Source: Pirellulaceae bacterium
GTDB taxonomy: Bacteria > Planctomycetota > Planctomycetia > Pirellulales > Pirellulaceae
DNA: 64,000 nt
NCBI GenBank assembly: GCA_028280445.1
Contig: JANQLU010000008.1
Coordinates: 248,001 to 312,000 of the forward strand
Direction of reading: 5' to 3'
Below the pieces are notes generated by a model that made no database searches, was not told the DNA's origin, and was given only the letters and a program-made list of their open reading frames with translations. The translations under genes and the position numbers were made by a program. The stretch's first letter is position 1; each line of letters begins with the position of its first letter. Positions 44,052 to 51,601 of the stretch are shown one piece after another.

Positions 44052-44213
44052 ATTCGATTCGTATTAGACGATGCTGGTAAGATCGGTATCTGTGGCGATG
44101 ACATCTTGAATCAATTAACTCGGGCAGACCGAACTCTGGATGCTGACACGCTCTGTCAAATTCAGATTGTAGGTGTTGCTGGCCCAAATCACGCCACAAC
44201 CAGTTCCGATTAA
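44029..44213 (+). pseudogene. Toxin remnant of cassette 5
   Basis: After the leader remnant another frame is open from 44052 to TAA 44211-44213 and reads FVLDDAGKIGICGDDILNQL and then TRADRTLDADTLCQIQIVGV. No start codon connects it with the leader. The position, between a leader remnant and a small acidic gene, suggests the C-terminal end of a lost toxin. The family is unknown. Confidence 0.4.
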
Positions 44214-44225
44214 GTAGGAATAAAA

Positions 44226-44642
44226 ATGAGTCAAACGATAAAAGCAAGTGAGTTTCACCATGCTTTGGCGAAACGAGTTTTAGGAAACGCAAATCCTATG
44301 GAAACGGACATTTTCTGTCTTATGCTGCTGATGCATGGATGTCAAATTTTGTCGAGTGAAAAAGTTGTGGTTAGCAATGGTGTTCGCGGTTTCGCACCAA
44401 TAACCACACGTCATGCTTCAGAGGTAGCATCGTCGCTTTTTTCCGAAGCACCTCTACGAAACCCTAGTTACTGGTACGAGAAATGGAATGGTGACTGGAG
44501 TGCTTACGCAGTATTGGAAGATATTCCAGATGAACTTATGACACCACTCAATAGAGTTAAAGTCATGCTTGAAGCAGATGATTGCGTTGAGCGGCTGGTT
44601 GATGAAGATTGGGATTTGATTTCATCGATAAGTCACCAATAG
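44226..44642 (+). CDS. Probable immunity protein of cassette 5
   Basis: A 138-residue cytoplasmic protein, unrecognised: FHHALAKRVLGNANPMETDI, then FCLMLLMHGCQILSSEKVVV, and an acidic end DDCVERLVDEDWDLISS. AAGTAGGAATAAAA lies before the ATG. It follows the toxin remnant as immunity genes do in the other cassettes. The DNA looks richer in A+T than the flanking chromosome. Confidence 0.6.
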   Translation: MSQTIKASEFHHALAKRVLGNANPMETDIFCLMLLMHGCQILSSEKVVVSNGVRGFAPITTRHASEVASSLFSEAPLRNPSYWYEKWNGDWSAYAVLEDIPDELMTPLNRVKVMLEADDCVERLVDEDWDLISSISHQ

Positions 44643-44680
44643 TTTGTAGCCTCGTAGATTTTTTTGCACACTGTTATCAG

Positions 44681-45190
44681 ATGGCAATTTGGCAATATCA
44701 AATATACTTGGTCCCAAAAACTGGAGTGATTCATTTGCATGGGTTCGTTCCGGGAAAGCTGGATTATTTCCAGCCAATGACTGACGCTGATGACCTAAAT
44801 GAGTCTACCGAAGATTTGATTTACTGGGATGGATGTTCAATCGGCGCAGAACAACTTTCAATCTTTGAAGCTGTATTACTACCATTGGAGTCATGGTCAC
44901 CCGAAGCAAAAATGTTCGGGGAATCAGGAAGTGATAAAGTTGAAATTTGGTCAGATTATGTACTTATCAAATTCGATTTGCGAAATTTCCGCATTGATTT
45001 TTTCGAAGCTTTTATCAAATTCGGAAGGCTGTTTGACTGTGTTGCTGTATCTGGTGAATCAGCCGAAGTGCTTGAGCTCGACGAAGCAACGATCTTGGAA
45101 AACATGATTTCATCAACCGCTGCAAATTTCGTAACACACCCACATGAGACAATCAAAAAATTTGCAGAAAAACATCGAGAGAGATTTTAG
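44681..45190 (+). CDS. Small acidic protein, possible orphan immunity gene
   Basis: A 169-residue protein from the ATG at 44681: WQYQIYLVPKTGVIHLHGFV, DLIYWDGCSIGAEQLSIFEA, then a D/E-rich C-terminal half with KVEIWSDYVLIKFDLRNFRI. A TTG at 44609 would extend it by 24 residues but overlap the previous gene. It looks like an immunity protein for a toxin that is no longer present; I know no family. It is A+T-rich like its neighbour. Confidence 0.6.
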   Translation: MAIWQYQIYLVPKTGVIHLHGFVPGKLDYFQPMTDADDLNESTEDLIYWDGCSIGAEQLSIFEAVLLPLESWSPEAKMFGESGSDKVEIWSDYVLIKFDLRNFRIDFFEAFIKFGRLFDCVAVSGESAEVLELDEATILENMISSTAANFVTHPHETIKKFAEKHRERF

Positions 45191-45371
45191 AGCTATTGCG
45201 AGTTTTTCAGAACTGGGAGCAACTGAATCACTCAATATGGCCAAGAGTCTGATCTACACTGAAGAGATGGGATTCGATTCAGCAGTTGTGGTTAAAGAAG
45301 GATTTGAACTCGACCAAGTCAAGCGAGCTTGTGACGAATTTGGAATCGAAGTTATGCCTGTCGACGAATGA
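45144..45371 (+). CDS. Small hypothetical protein
   Basis: A 75-residue frame ending SAVVVKEGFELDQVKRACDE and FGIEVMPVDE. The C-terminal 45 residues have the look of a real protein. The listed start overlaps the preceding gene by 47 bases; an ATG at 45237 would give a 44-residue product with no overlap. Family unknown. Confidence 0.4.
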   Translation: MRQSKNLQKNIERDFRAIASFSELGATESLNMAKSLIYTEEMGFDSAVVVKEGFELDQVKRACDEFGIEVMPVDE

Positions 45372-45439
45372 AAGTCGCGGTGACAACGGACGTGACCGAA
45401 GGAAATGGTCAAAATCAAAAAAAGAACAGTCAAAATTCC

Positions 45440-45702
45440 ATACCGCAGTTGAAAAAAATGTTGAAGAGTTGGCAAATGTCGTACGGGATCACTTTATCCA
45501 GGAGTTTGGATTAGATGAATCCAAACGTGCCAGGAACTATCGAGTCGGATATGAGGTCGTCAACATTGGATTTGGTGTTTACGACATGGTTGGCGGTTCG
45601 ATCCTCATCGTTTTCAAACTGATCCTGTATATCATGTTGATCCTGTCAAAAAATATCAAGAAAAGACTCCCGCCTCCCTATTTGTATTGCTTCATTTTTT
45701 AA
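45440..45702 (+). pseudogene. Possible gene remnant at the end of the cassette array
   Basis: A frame reads VEKNVEELANVVRDHFIQEF, then GLDESKRARNYRVGYEVVNI and GFGVYDMVGG, which looks like real protein. It then runs into ILYIMLILSKNIKKRLPPPY, encoded by a dispersed repeat (45621-45653). No good start is visible. It is probably a truncated gene. The remaining stretch to 45934 shows nothing that I can support. Confidence 0.35.
45621..45653. repeat. GATCCTGT...GATCCTGTCAAAAAA repeat
   Basis: Resembles the reverse complement of 24942-24974. It lies where coding sequence of the cassette region ends. Confidence 0.4.
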
Positions 45703-45934
45703 TCACCGATTATTCCCTGTTGGTCACAGATGATCACTGATTCATCCCAGGCTCAGCGCGTGTTCGGCAGTTCAATGTTTTCCAAGATTCAATTGAGCGT
45801 CGATCAGAAAAAAGACACGCCACCGAACTGAATCTGCGCTGTCGAATCAAAGGTACAATTAAAGCCTGTTGTGTTTGATTGCGACAGACGTAGATGATTT
45901 GGCATTTTAAAATTGATGCGGCCGATAGAATCGA

Positions 45935-46756
45935 ATGCGAAGATTACAGACGGGTGAATTTTTTGGGACGCCGTTGCTGCGGCGTCAAATTGGACATTAC
46001 GAAATTACGGAATCCCGTTTTGCGCCACATACGAAATTGCCGATGCACTCCCACGATCACGATGTCTTGATCATCATGTCGCAAGGGTCTCGGATCGATG
46101 ATTTGGGAACGAACCAGGTCGAGTGTGTTTCGGGATCGTTGATGATGCATTCAGCCGGCGTTCCGCACAACAACCGTTTTATCGGTCGGCAAAGCTGTCA
46201 TGTGATCAATATCTCGATTCCCAAGAAACTGTATTTGCAGTATTCACTATCCCAAATCGACTCGTCCCAGCTGGTGATGTTGTTACCGGGTGAAAGTCGA
46301 TTGTTGGCGGCTCGACTCGAATATGCGATTCGTTTGACAGGTTCGTCGTTGGAAAGCGAGATCGACGAACTTTTGATTGAATATGTGGATCGCGCGACGA
46401 AGTTTTTGGATCGTCGTATGTTCGGCCAACAATCCCCTTGGATCAAGGAAGTGCAATCGTATTTGAATGATTGTTACCTGGAGACTTATCGTCTGGCGGA
46501 TGTTGCCAAAATCGTGAACAAGCATCCTGCCCACGTCGCGCGGACTTTTCGGCAAGCTTTCGGATTTACGTTGGGAGAGTATTTGCGTTACGTTCGGGTT
46601 TCGCGAGCGTGTTCGTTATTGGCCAGATCCAATCGACCGATCGTCGAAGTTGCCGTCAATTGCGGGTTTTCTGATGAATCGCACTTGGCCCGTAGTTTGC
46701 GGTCAGTTTTCAATACCAGTCCCGGGCGGTATCGAAAAACGATTGCGCGACGTTGA
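45935..46756 (+). CDS. AraC-family transcriptional regulator
   Basis: A 273-residue DNA-binding protein. The N-terminal half is a cupin-like sensor (HYEITESRFAPHTKLPMHSH, then a second conserved segment AGVPHNNRFIG). The C-terminal 100 residues hold two helix-turn-helix motifs of the AraC/XylS type: YRLADVAKIVNKHPAHVART with FRQAFGFTLGEYLRY, and RPIVEVAVNCGFSDESHLAR with SLRSVFNTSPGRYRK. The cupin type suggests a small ligand. It is transcribed alone and the target is unknown; neither neighbour is an obvious catabolic gene. Confidence 0.92.
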   Translation: MRRLQTGEFFGTPLLRRQIGHYEITESRFAPHTKLPMHSHDHDVLIIMSQGSRIDDLGTNQVECVSGSLMMHSAGVPHNNRFIGRQSCHVINISIPKKLYLQYSLSQIDSSQLVMLLPGESRLLAARLEYAIRLTGSSLESEIDELLIEYVDRATKFLDRRMFGQQSPWIKEVQSYLNDCYLETYRLADVAKIVNKHPAHVARTFRQAFGFTLGEYLRYVRVSRACSLLARSNRPIVEVAVNCGFSDESHLARSLRSVFNTSPGRYRKTIARR

Positions 46757-46804
46757 TTAGAGTTTTTAGTTGGTTCGCACGTTTTCCGGGTTGGCATTTG
46801 GGAA

Positions 46805-47023
46805 TTCGGGAGGGCGAGGCTCCTGCCGAGCCAAAGCGACTGCGCAAAACGACTGAGCAATACGAAACTGCCATGGCTCGGCGGGAGCCTCGCCCTCCCG
46901 AGCCTTGCCGCTCACGGGTGTCTTTGTCTATGGCGACAACATGTTTACAACGCTGGCCTCACTCACGAAATGTTGCCGGATGACCGTGTTTTGGTTCGGC
47001 AGGAGCCTCACCCTCCCGTGAGC
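46805..47023. repeat. Three copies of the GGGAGGGCGAGGCTCC element
   Basis: An inverted pair (46805-46832 and 46875-46902) is followed by CCTTGCCGCTCAC (46904-46916) and a third arm at 46993-47020. This is the same family as at 4972 and 7908. It fills most of the gap 46757-47135, in which I see no gene. Confidence 0.88.
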
Positions 47024-47135
47024 GCAATTGTCGTACAAGTTTGAAAGTCGAGCGCCTTCTATACTCTAAATCGCTTAGACCAATTATCCGGGTCCGTGAA
47101 TTTATAGATGCACGAAGCCAACCAGCAGGAACCAG

Positions 47136-48389
47136 ATGTTAAATGCCCGAAATTTAAATATCCACCGCTTTTTGTTGTGTGTGGTCACAATTGTGATTGC
47201 GATTCCAATGCCTGGCGTTTTTGGCCAGGCAGACTCCAGCCAAGGAAAAAATTCGAAACTGGCTCAACTCAAGTTCGATCCCTATATGAACTTGATTATC
47301 GTCAAAGCGCGCATCAATGGATCCGAAAATGTCAATTTGTTAATCGACACCGGTGCGAGTACGAGTCTGGTTCTTGAAACAGAAATTGCAAAGCGGCTGA
47401 AATTGAAATTGGGTCCGCCGCTGAACGTCGGCCAGACATCCCAGGGCAGTCAGCTTTCGGCGCATTTCGTTTCGGGTGTGTCCGTCAAATTGGGCGACTA
47501 CAACACGAAACTTTCGCGCGTACTCGTTGCGCCATGCCTGGGACACGCGCGACGGCTGATTGGCAAAGAAGTACATGGCATTTTAGGGCATCGTTTTTTG
47601 ACAACGATCGCGATGGAAGTCGACTACGAGAATCAAGTGTTGGTATTGCACGACAAGAATCGATTTCAATATCGGGGAAAAGGCGAATCGTTTGATTTGG
47701 TATTTGATCCAAAAATCGGTTTTCTCCCGTTCACGACGTTGGAGTTGCAATCCAAACAGGGCAAGTCGCGCAAGATCAAAATGTTGGTCGACAGCGGCGG
47801 CAGCACGAATAATACCGGCGGCCTGGGATTGGCCCAAGATATCAAAGCGCTCGTTGCGACGGATGCCAAGCGAATTCCAATCACAGGAGTCAGCGGTTTG
47901 GGGAACAGTTCTCAAGAGACGCAGCATTCGTCTTACTTGACGCGTTTGCATCGCATGAAACTGGGATCTTTCGTGCTCGAACGTCCCATCATGACCTGTG
48001 GCAAGACACACAATTTCAATTTGTTTGGCGCCGAAGTTTTACGTCGTTTTAAAGTCGTATTCGATTACTCACGAAAGCGAATGATCCTCGAACCCAATCG
48101 TTCATTCAAAACTCCTTTGGCTTACGACTCGAGCGGAATGATGCTGGTGGCGTCGGAACAGGATACTCGGGTCCGCAGCATCATGTACGTGACCCCCAAA
48201 TCTCCAGCCGCCGCAGCCGGTCTTCGAGCGGGCGATATCATCGTCGAGATCAATGGTAAACCTGCGGATTCCCAAAGTTTGCAAGCCACTCGTGAGTTGT
48301 TTTATGAACCGGGAAAGAAACACCGGTTACAGGTCAAGCGGAGTGGTCGTGTTTTCGAAGTGACGTTGCAGACGAAAAAATTGTTATAG
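47136..48389 (+). CDS. Exported retropepsin-like aspartyl protease with PDZ domain
   Basis: A 417-residue protein. A signal peptide (FLLCVVTIVIAIPMPGVFG) is followed by two retropepsin-type halves: VNLLIDTGASTSLVLE at about residue 67 and KMLVDSGGSTNNTGG at about 217. Each has a D[TS]G motif, so one chain may form a full active site, as in pepsin. The C-terminal 90 residues are a PDZ domain (SPAAAAGLRAGDIIVEINGK). Planctomycetes have many such proteins, and the PDZ probably binds substrate C-termini in the periplasm. It is monocistronic, with a strong terminator 47 bases after the stop. Confidence 0.88.
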   Translation: MLNARNLNIHRFLLCVVTIVIAIPMPGVFGQADSSQGKNSKLAQLKFDPYMNLIIVKARINGSENVNLLIDTGASTSLVLETEIAKRLKLKLGPPLNVGQTSQGSQLSAHFVSGVSVKLGDYNTKLSRVLVAPCLGHARRLIGKEVHGILGHRFLTTIAMEVDYENQVLVLHDKNRFQYRGKGESFDLVFDPKIGFLPFTTLELQSKQGKSRKIKMLVDSGGSTNNTGGLGLAQDIKALVATDAKRIPITGVSGLGNSSQETQHSSYLTRLHRMKLGSFVLERPIMTCGKTHNFNLFGAEVLRRFKVVFDYSRKRMILEPNRSFKTPLAYDSSGMMLVASEQDTRVRSIMYVTPKSPAAAAGLRAGDIIVEINGKPADSQSLQATRELFYEPGKKHRLQVKRSGRVFEVTLQTKKLL

Positions 48390-48435
48390 CAAATCCGGTT
48401 TACGATAACATGCGTCCCGAAAGGGGAGGGAATAA

Positions 48436-48465
48436 GGGGTCGCCAAAAAACGGTGCCCCTTTTTT
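48436..48465 (+). terminator. Rho-independent terminator
   Basis: GGGG and CGCC (48436-48444, with a bulged T) pair with GGTGCCCC (48452-48459) around an A-rich loop. Six T follow. It ends the protease gene. Confidence 0.8.
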
Positions 48466-48525
48466 CCCGCTGTGTTTAGTCCTTGGTCTTCAAGACTTCC
48501 AGACAATACGACTTTTAGGACATAC

Positions 48526-48586
48526 GAGCACGAAGCGCCAGCGAGTGGTTTGACCGCGCAGAACTACTCGCCCGCGCTTCGTGCCC
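48526..48586. repeat. GAGCACGAAGCGCCAGCGAG palindrome
   Basis: Arms 48526-48546 and 48566-48586. It lies between convergent genes, as does the related element at 6078-6160. Confidence 0.75.
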
Positions 48587-48648
48587 ATAAATTTCGAAAC
48601 GGCATTCAAAGATTTATCGAACAAGCTGCGCGTTGGCATGACGATGTT

Positions 48649-50859
48649 TTACTTGCGATCCGGAAACAGGTCGTAAATGATCACTTTGCCATCTCTCGAT
48701 TTGTGCCCTGTTTTATGGATCGACCGAAGTTGATTATTACGCCGAATCGTGGTTTGTTTCTTTCTCAGCACGTTCTTGCTGGATTGATGGTCGTGACTGG
48801 GTTGGATGTTGTTTTTGTGGTGGTTTGGCAAAAACAGATCTGATGGCGGGGCCCAAGATTTTTTGTTCGGTTTTTGCTGCGGTTGTTTTTCGAGCACGGA
48901 TTGAGGAGCCAGATTTTTGTTCTCATCTATTTTGGTTGGCAGAGACTTTGGGCGTTTCGTTGGTTTTGGTTTTTGATCCAATTGAGGTGGATCGAGAGGT
49001 TTGGGTGTTTTTTCCAGCGGACGTCGCCGTCGCACATTGGATGTCGGCAGCGACGTTTCTGCACCATCCAGGATTACCTGGTGTTGCAACAGCAATTGTC
49101 CTGATTCGAGCGCGACCGTTTCCGTTGCCAATTCGTAATTGACCAACTCTTGATAGTAGTTGGTTTCGGCATCGGCCAGCCGTCGTTGGGCGTCGTGCAA
49201 TTCGTCGAACGGGACGTTGTCCGCCTTGTAAGCTGCTTGGCGCGAAGTGACCGTTTGTTTTGCGGCTTGCATGCGATTGTAAGCGAACTCGGCAGACATG
49301 TACGATTGACGAACCTGGCGAATGGCTGAGCCCAAATTTTGTAAAACTTGTTTTCGTTGTTCGGTCAAAATCGCTTGTTCGCGGGCCAGTCTCAATTCTG
49401 CATTACGCACACCCGCGTGAGCTTGCCGTCGTCCAACGGCGACACTGTACTGTAAACCGAATTCCAATTCGTTGTGGTCGCCCGAAAAAGCATCTTTTGC
49501 GGCGCTGGCGAATCGTGCGCTGCCGCCGCCGATCAAATCATCCCCAAATCCCGTGTTGCGAAATGTTGCCACAGCGTCGAGGCGCGGCAGCAGGAAATTT
49601 TTCGAAGCAAACAGTTCCAGTTCTCGTTGCTTGACTCGCCATTTTTGTTCTTTGATTTCCGGTCGCCGGTGGAGTGCGTCGAGGCACAGTTGATCCCAAT
49701 CATAAATGGTATTTGCGACAATCGGGTCATCGACTGGTAACAACAGTTTGTCATCGCTTTGCGGAATATTGAGCAGTCGTCTCAAATCTGATTCGGCTTG
49801 CAAAACACCAGTCACACCAGCGCGACGATCGCCATTGAGCGCAGCAGTCAACTGACTTTGGAACACATAATACTGCTCGCGAGCTTCCGACTCTTTGTCC
49901 GCTTCGCCGCCCGGTAGTTTGTTTTTCAGTCTTGCCCGAACGATGTTCCAGGTTTTGAGCGCGTTGTCACGGGCTTTTTTGACTGTTTCAAAATTTCGAT
50001 AAGCGAAATACAAATTCCAGTAGGCCGTGATAATCTCGTTGATATAGTTTTGCAAACCGCGTTCAAACTGGTTGGCAGAAATGTCATGATTGATTCGCGC
50101 AATCACCACTCCGCCTGAAATCCGCAAGCCTGGACGACTGTTGGGACCGGCGATTCGATTGAACAAGACGCCATTTCCTTGGAGCAATGGTTTTCTGACT
50201 TCCGCTTCGAGTTCCGTGTTCCAGACATGATCAAACAGGTTGCCCGGTTGGTTGTTTCCGTCGTGATTGGTCAGACCGCGAAGCGTGAATTGGCTGCCGG
50301 TCGCTGAAATTTTTGACAACGAGAAATTACTGGTCACGAGATCCTGTTGAACTTCATTGGCACCGCCACCAAGTAACGCGTTGTTAAACACATTATCGTT
50401 TTTCTGATATCCCAGCGATGTCGAGACCAATGCATCGAACTGAGACAACGCGCCTTCGACGCCGAATTCGGGGTCGGACTGCTGAATGGCCGGATCCAAA
50501 TGGCTTTGAGCCAGGGCAGGATTGTTCAGGATTTGTGCGCTGAGTCCTCGCAAAACTTTCGTGTCGCGGAGCGCCATCTCGATCGCCTGATCGAGTGTCA
50601 ATTCGAGACGGCCTTGGGGTAGTTGATCGCCAGCGATTCGCGGGGGAGCAAAATTCTCCACTTCGTCGCTCGACATCGATTCCAAATCTGGCAAGTTGTC
50701 CGAGCGATACGGTGAATCCGATGACGGCGCGGTTTCGTTGACATGGACGCGAGGCGGTTGGGGAACGTCATTTGATTTTTTCAAACTACAACCGTACAGA
50801 CCAACAAACAGAGCTGCGGAAGTCAGACACGTGATTCGAAATGTTCGACCGGTTTTCAT
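48649..50859 (-). CDS. TolC-like outer-membrane efflux lipoprotein with basic C-terminal extension
   Basis: A 736-residue protein of the outer-membrane efflux (OEP/TolC) family. A signal peptide ends in a lipobox (VGLYGC). Two OEP repeats span roughly 80-610, with the usual long helices, for example NYINEIITAYWNLYFAYRNF and LGSAIRQVRQSYMSAEFAYN. Such proteins form the trimeric exit tube of type I and RND exporters. The last 120 residues are unusual: P-, K-, Q- and N-rich, then R/K-rich (EKTPKPLDPPQLDQKPKP, RKKQTTIRRNNQLR). This tail is not part of known TolC folds. The gene lies at the left end of a group with a SecA-like ATPase and three HlyD-type proteins, so it is probably their outer channel. 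Confidence 0.85.
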   Translation of the reverse strand: MKTGRTFRITCLTSAALFVGLYGCSLKKSNDVPQPPRVHVNETAPSSDSPYRSDNLPDLESMSSDEVENFAPPRIAGDQLPQGRLELTLDQAIEMALRDTKVLRGLSAQILNNPALAQSHLDPAIQQSDPEFGVEGALSQFDALVSTSLGYQKNDNVFNNALLGGGANEVQQDLVTSNFSLSKISATGSQFTLRGLTNHDGNNQPGNLFDHVWNTELEAEVRKPLLQGNGVLFNRIAGPNSRPGLRISGGVVIARINHDISANQFERGLQNYINEIITAYWNLYFAYRNFETVKKARDNALKTWNIVRARLKNKLPGGEADKESEAREQYYVFQSQLTAALNGDRRAGVTGVLQAESDLRRLLNIPQSDDKLLLPVDDPIVANTIYDWDQLCLDALHRRPEIKEQKWRVKQRELELFASKNFLLPRLDAVATFRNTGFGDDLIGGGSARFASAAKDAFSGDHNELEFGLQYSVAVGRRQAHAGVRNAELRLAREQAILTEQRKQVLQNLGSAIRQVRQSYMSAEFAYNRMQAAKQTVTSRQAAYKADNVPFDELHDAQRRLADAETNYYQELVNYELATETVALESGQLLLQHQVILDGAETSLPTSNVRRRRPLEKTPKPLDPPQLDQKPKPTKRPKSLPTKIDENKNLAPQSVLEKQPQQKPNKKSWAPPSDLFLPNHHKNNIQPSHDHQSSKNVLRKKQTTIRRNNQLRSIHKTGHKSRDGKVIIYDLFPDRK

Positions 50860-51163
50860 GGTTCTTTTGACAAATTTGGAGTTTTCCAGAAAACAGTATC
50901 GACCAGAGTTTTGATTACCGTGACTTCAAGCGATGCAGTGGGCACGACGGTCATGATTCCGATGACCGAATTTACAAATCGGTTTTGCGCAGGTGGCAAA
51001 GTCTAACAGGTCACTCACGATGATTTTTGCCCAACTATTACAACCGAACTCCAGGTCAGGTATTGTCGCGGGTTGGACGATAGACCAGTCGGTCACCGTC
51101 GGCGCTCGTTGCGTTACAGATTGACTGACCTGATCGTTTTCCAACCCATCGAAAGGGGCCACC
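50860..51163. other. Divergent gap
   Basis: About 300 bases between the TolC-like gene and a small exported-protein gene. I see no gene or clear repeat; both promoters should lie here. Confidence 0.5.
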
Positions 51164-51601
51164 ATGACAATGAGATTGATTCTGGGACTTTCGGCGCTGG
51201 TATTCGGGGCGACTCAAGCGGTTGGGCAAGACAGCAATTCCAAAGCGCTAGCAGACCAACAGCAAGCGACCCGTCACGATTCGCTCGATTTATCGGTTGT
51301 TGGGAATGCGCCAAAAATGGAAAGTTTGCCGGCTCGTTGGTCTGACCGAAAGCAGACTTTCAAGCTGCTTGCAATTGAGTCGTGTCCCTGGACCTATCGG
51401 CCGTTGCGCTTCGAAGAGTTTTTGCTGGAAAGAAATGGTGAACATTGCGGGCAAGCGGGCCAGTTGATCGGTTCGGCAACATTGTTTTACAGTCGCGCTG
51501 CGATTGTTCCACTGGTGTTGCCGTTTGATCATCGTTGTAAAACGCCACCGGCAGTACGTCCGAGTGTGCCCAACGTTTGTGGAAAAATCAGTATTGAATG
51601 A
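51164..51601 (+). CDS. Small exported protein with several cysteines
   Basis: A 145-residue protein with a signal peptide (LILGLSALVFGATQAVG). The mature part has ESCPWTYRPLRFEEFLLERN, GEHCGQAGQLIGSATLFYSR and IVPLVLPFDHRC. I recall planctomycete proteins with PLYFE..NLERYG and a following cysteine, and this may be a member of that unnamed group. Four cysteines could form two disulfides. Its TGA stop (51599-51601) abuts the stop of the SecA-like gene (51602-51604) with no gap. Confidence 0.7.
   Translation: MTMRLILGLSALVFGATQAVGQDSNSKALADQQQATRHDSLDLSVVGNAPKMESLPARWSDRKQTFKLLAIESCPWTYRPLRFEEFLLERNGEHCGQAGQLIGSATLFYSRAAIVPLVLPFDHRCKTPPAVRPSVPNVCGKISIE

Noticed and set aside
47108..47377. Alternative gene at the start of the aspartyl-protease region
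   Set aside because: The frame from 47136 has a signal peptide and the protease motif; this one is its shadow.
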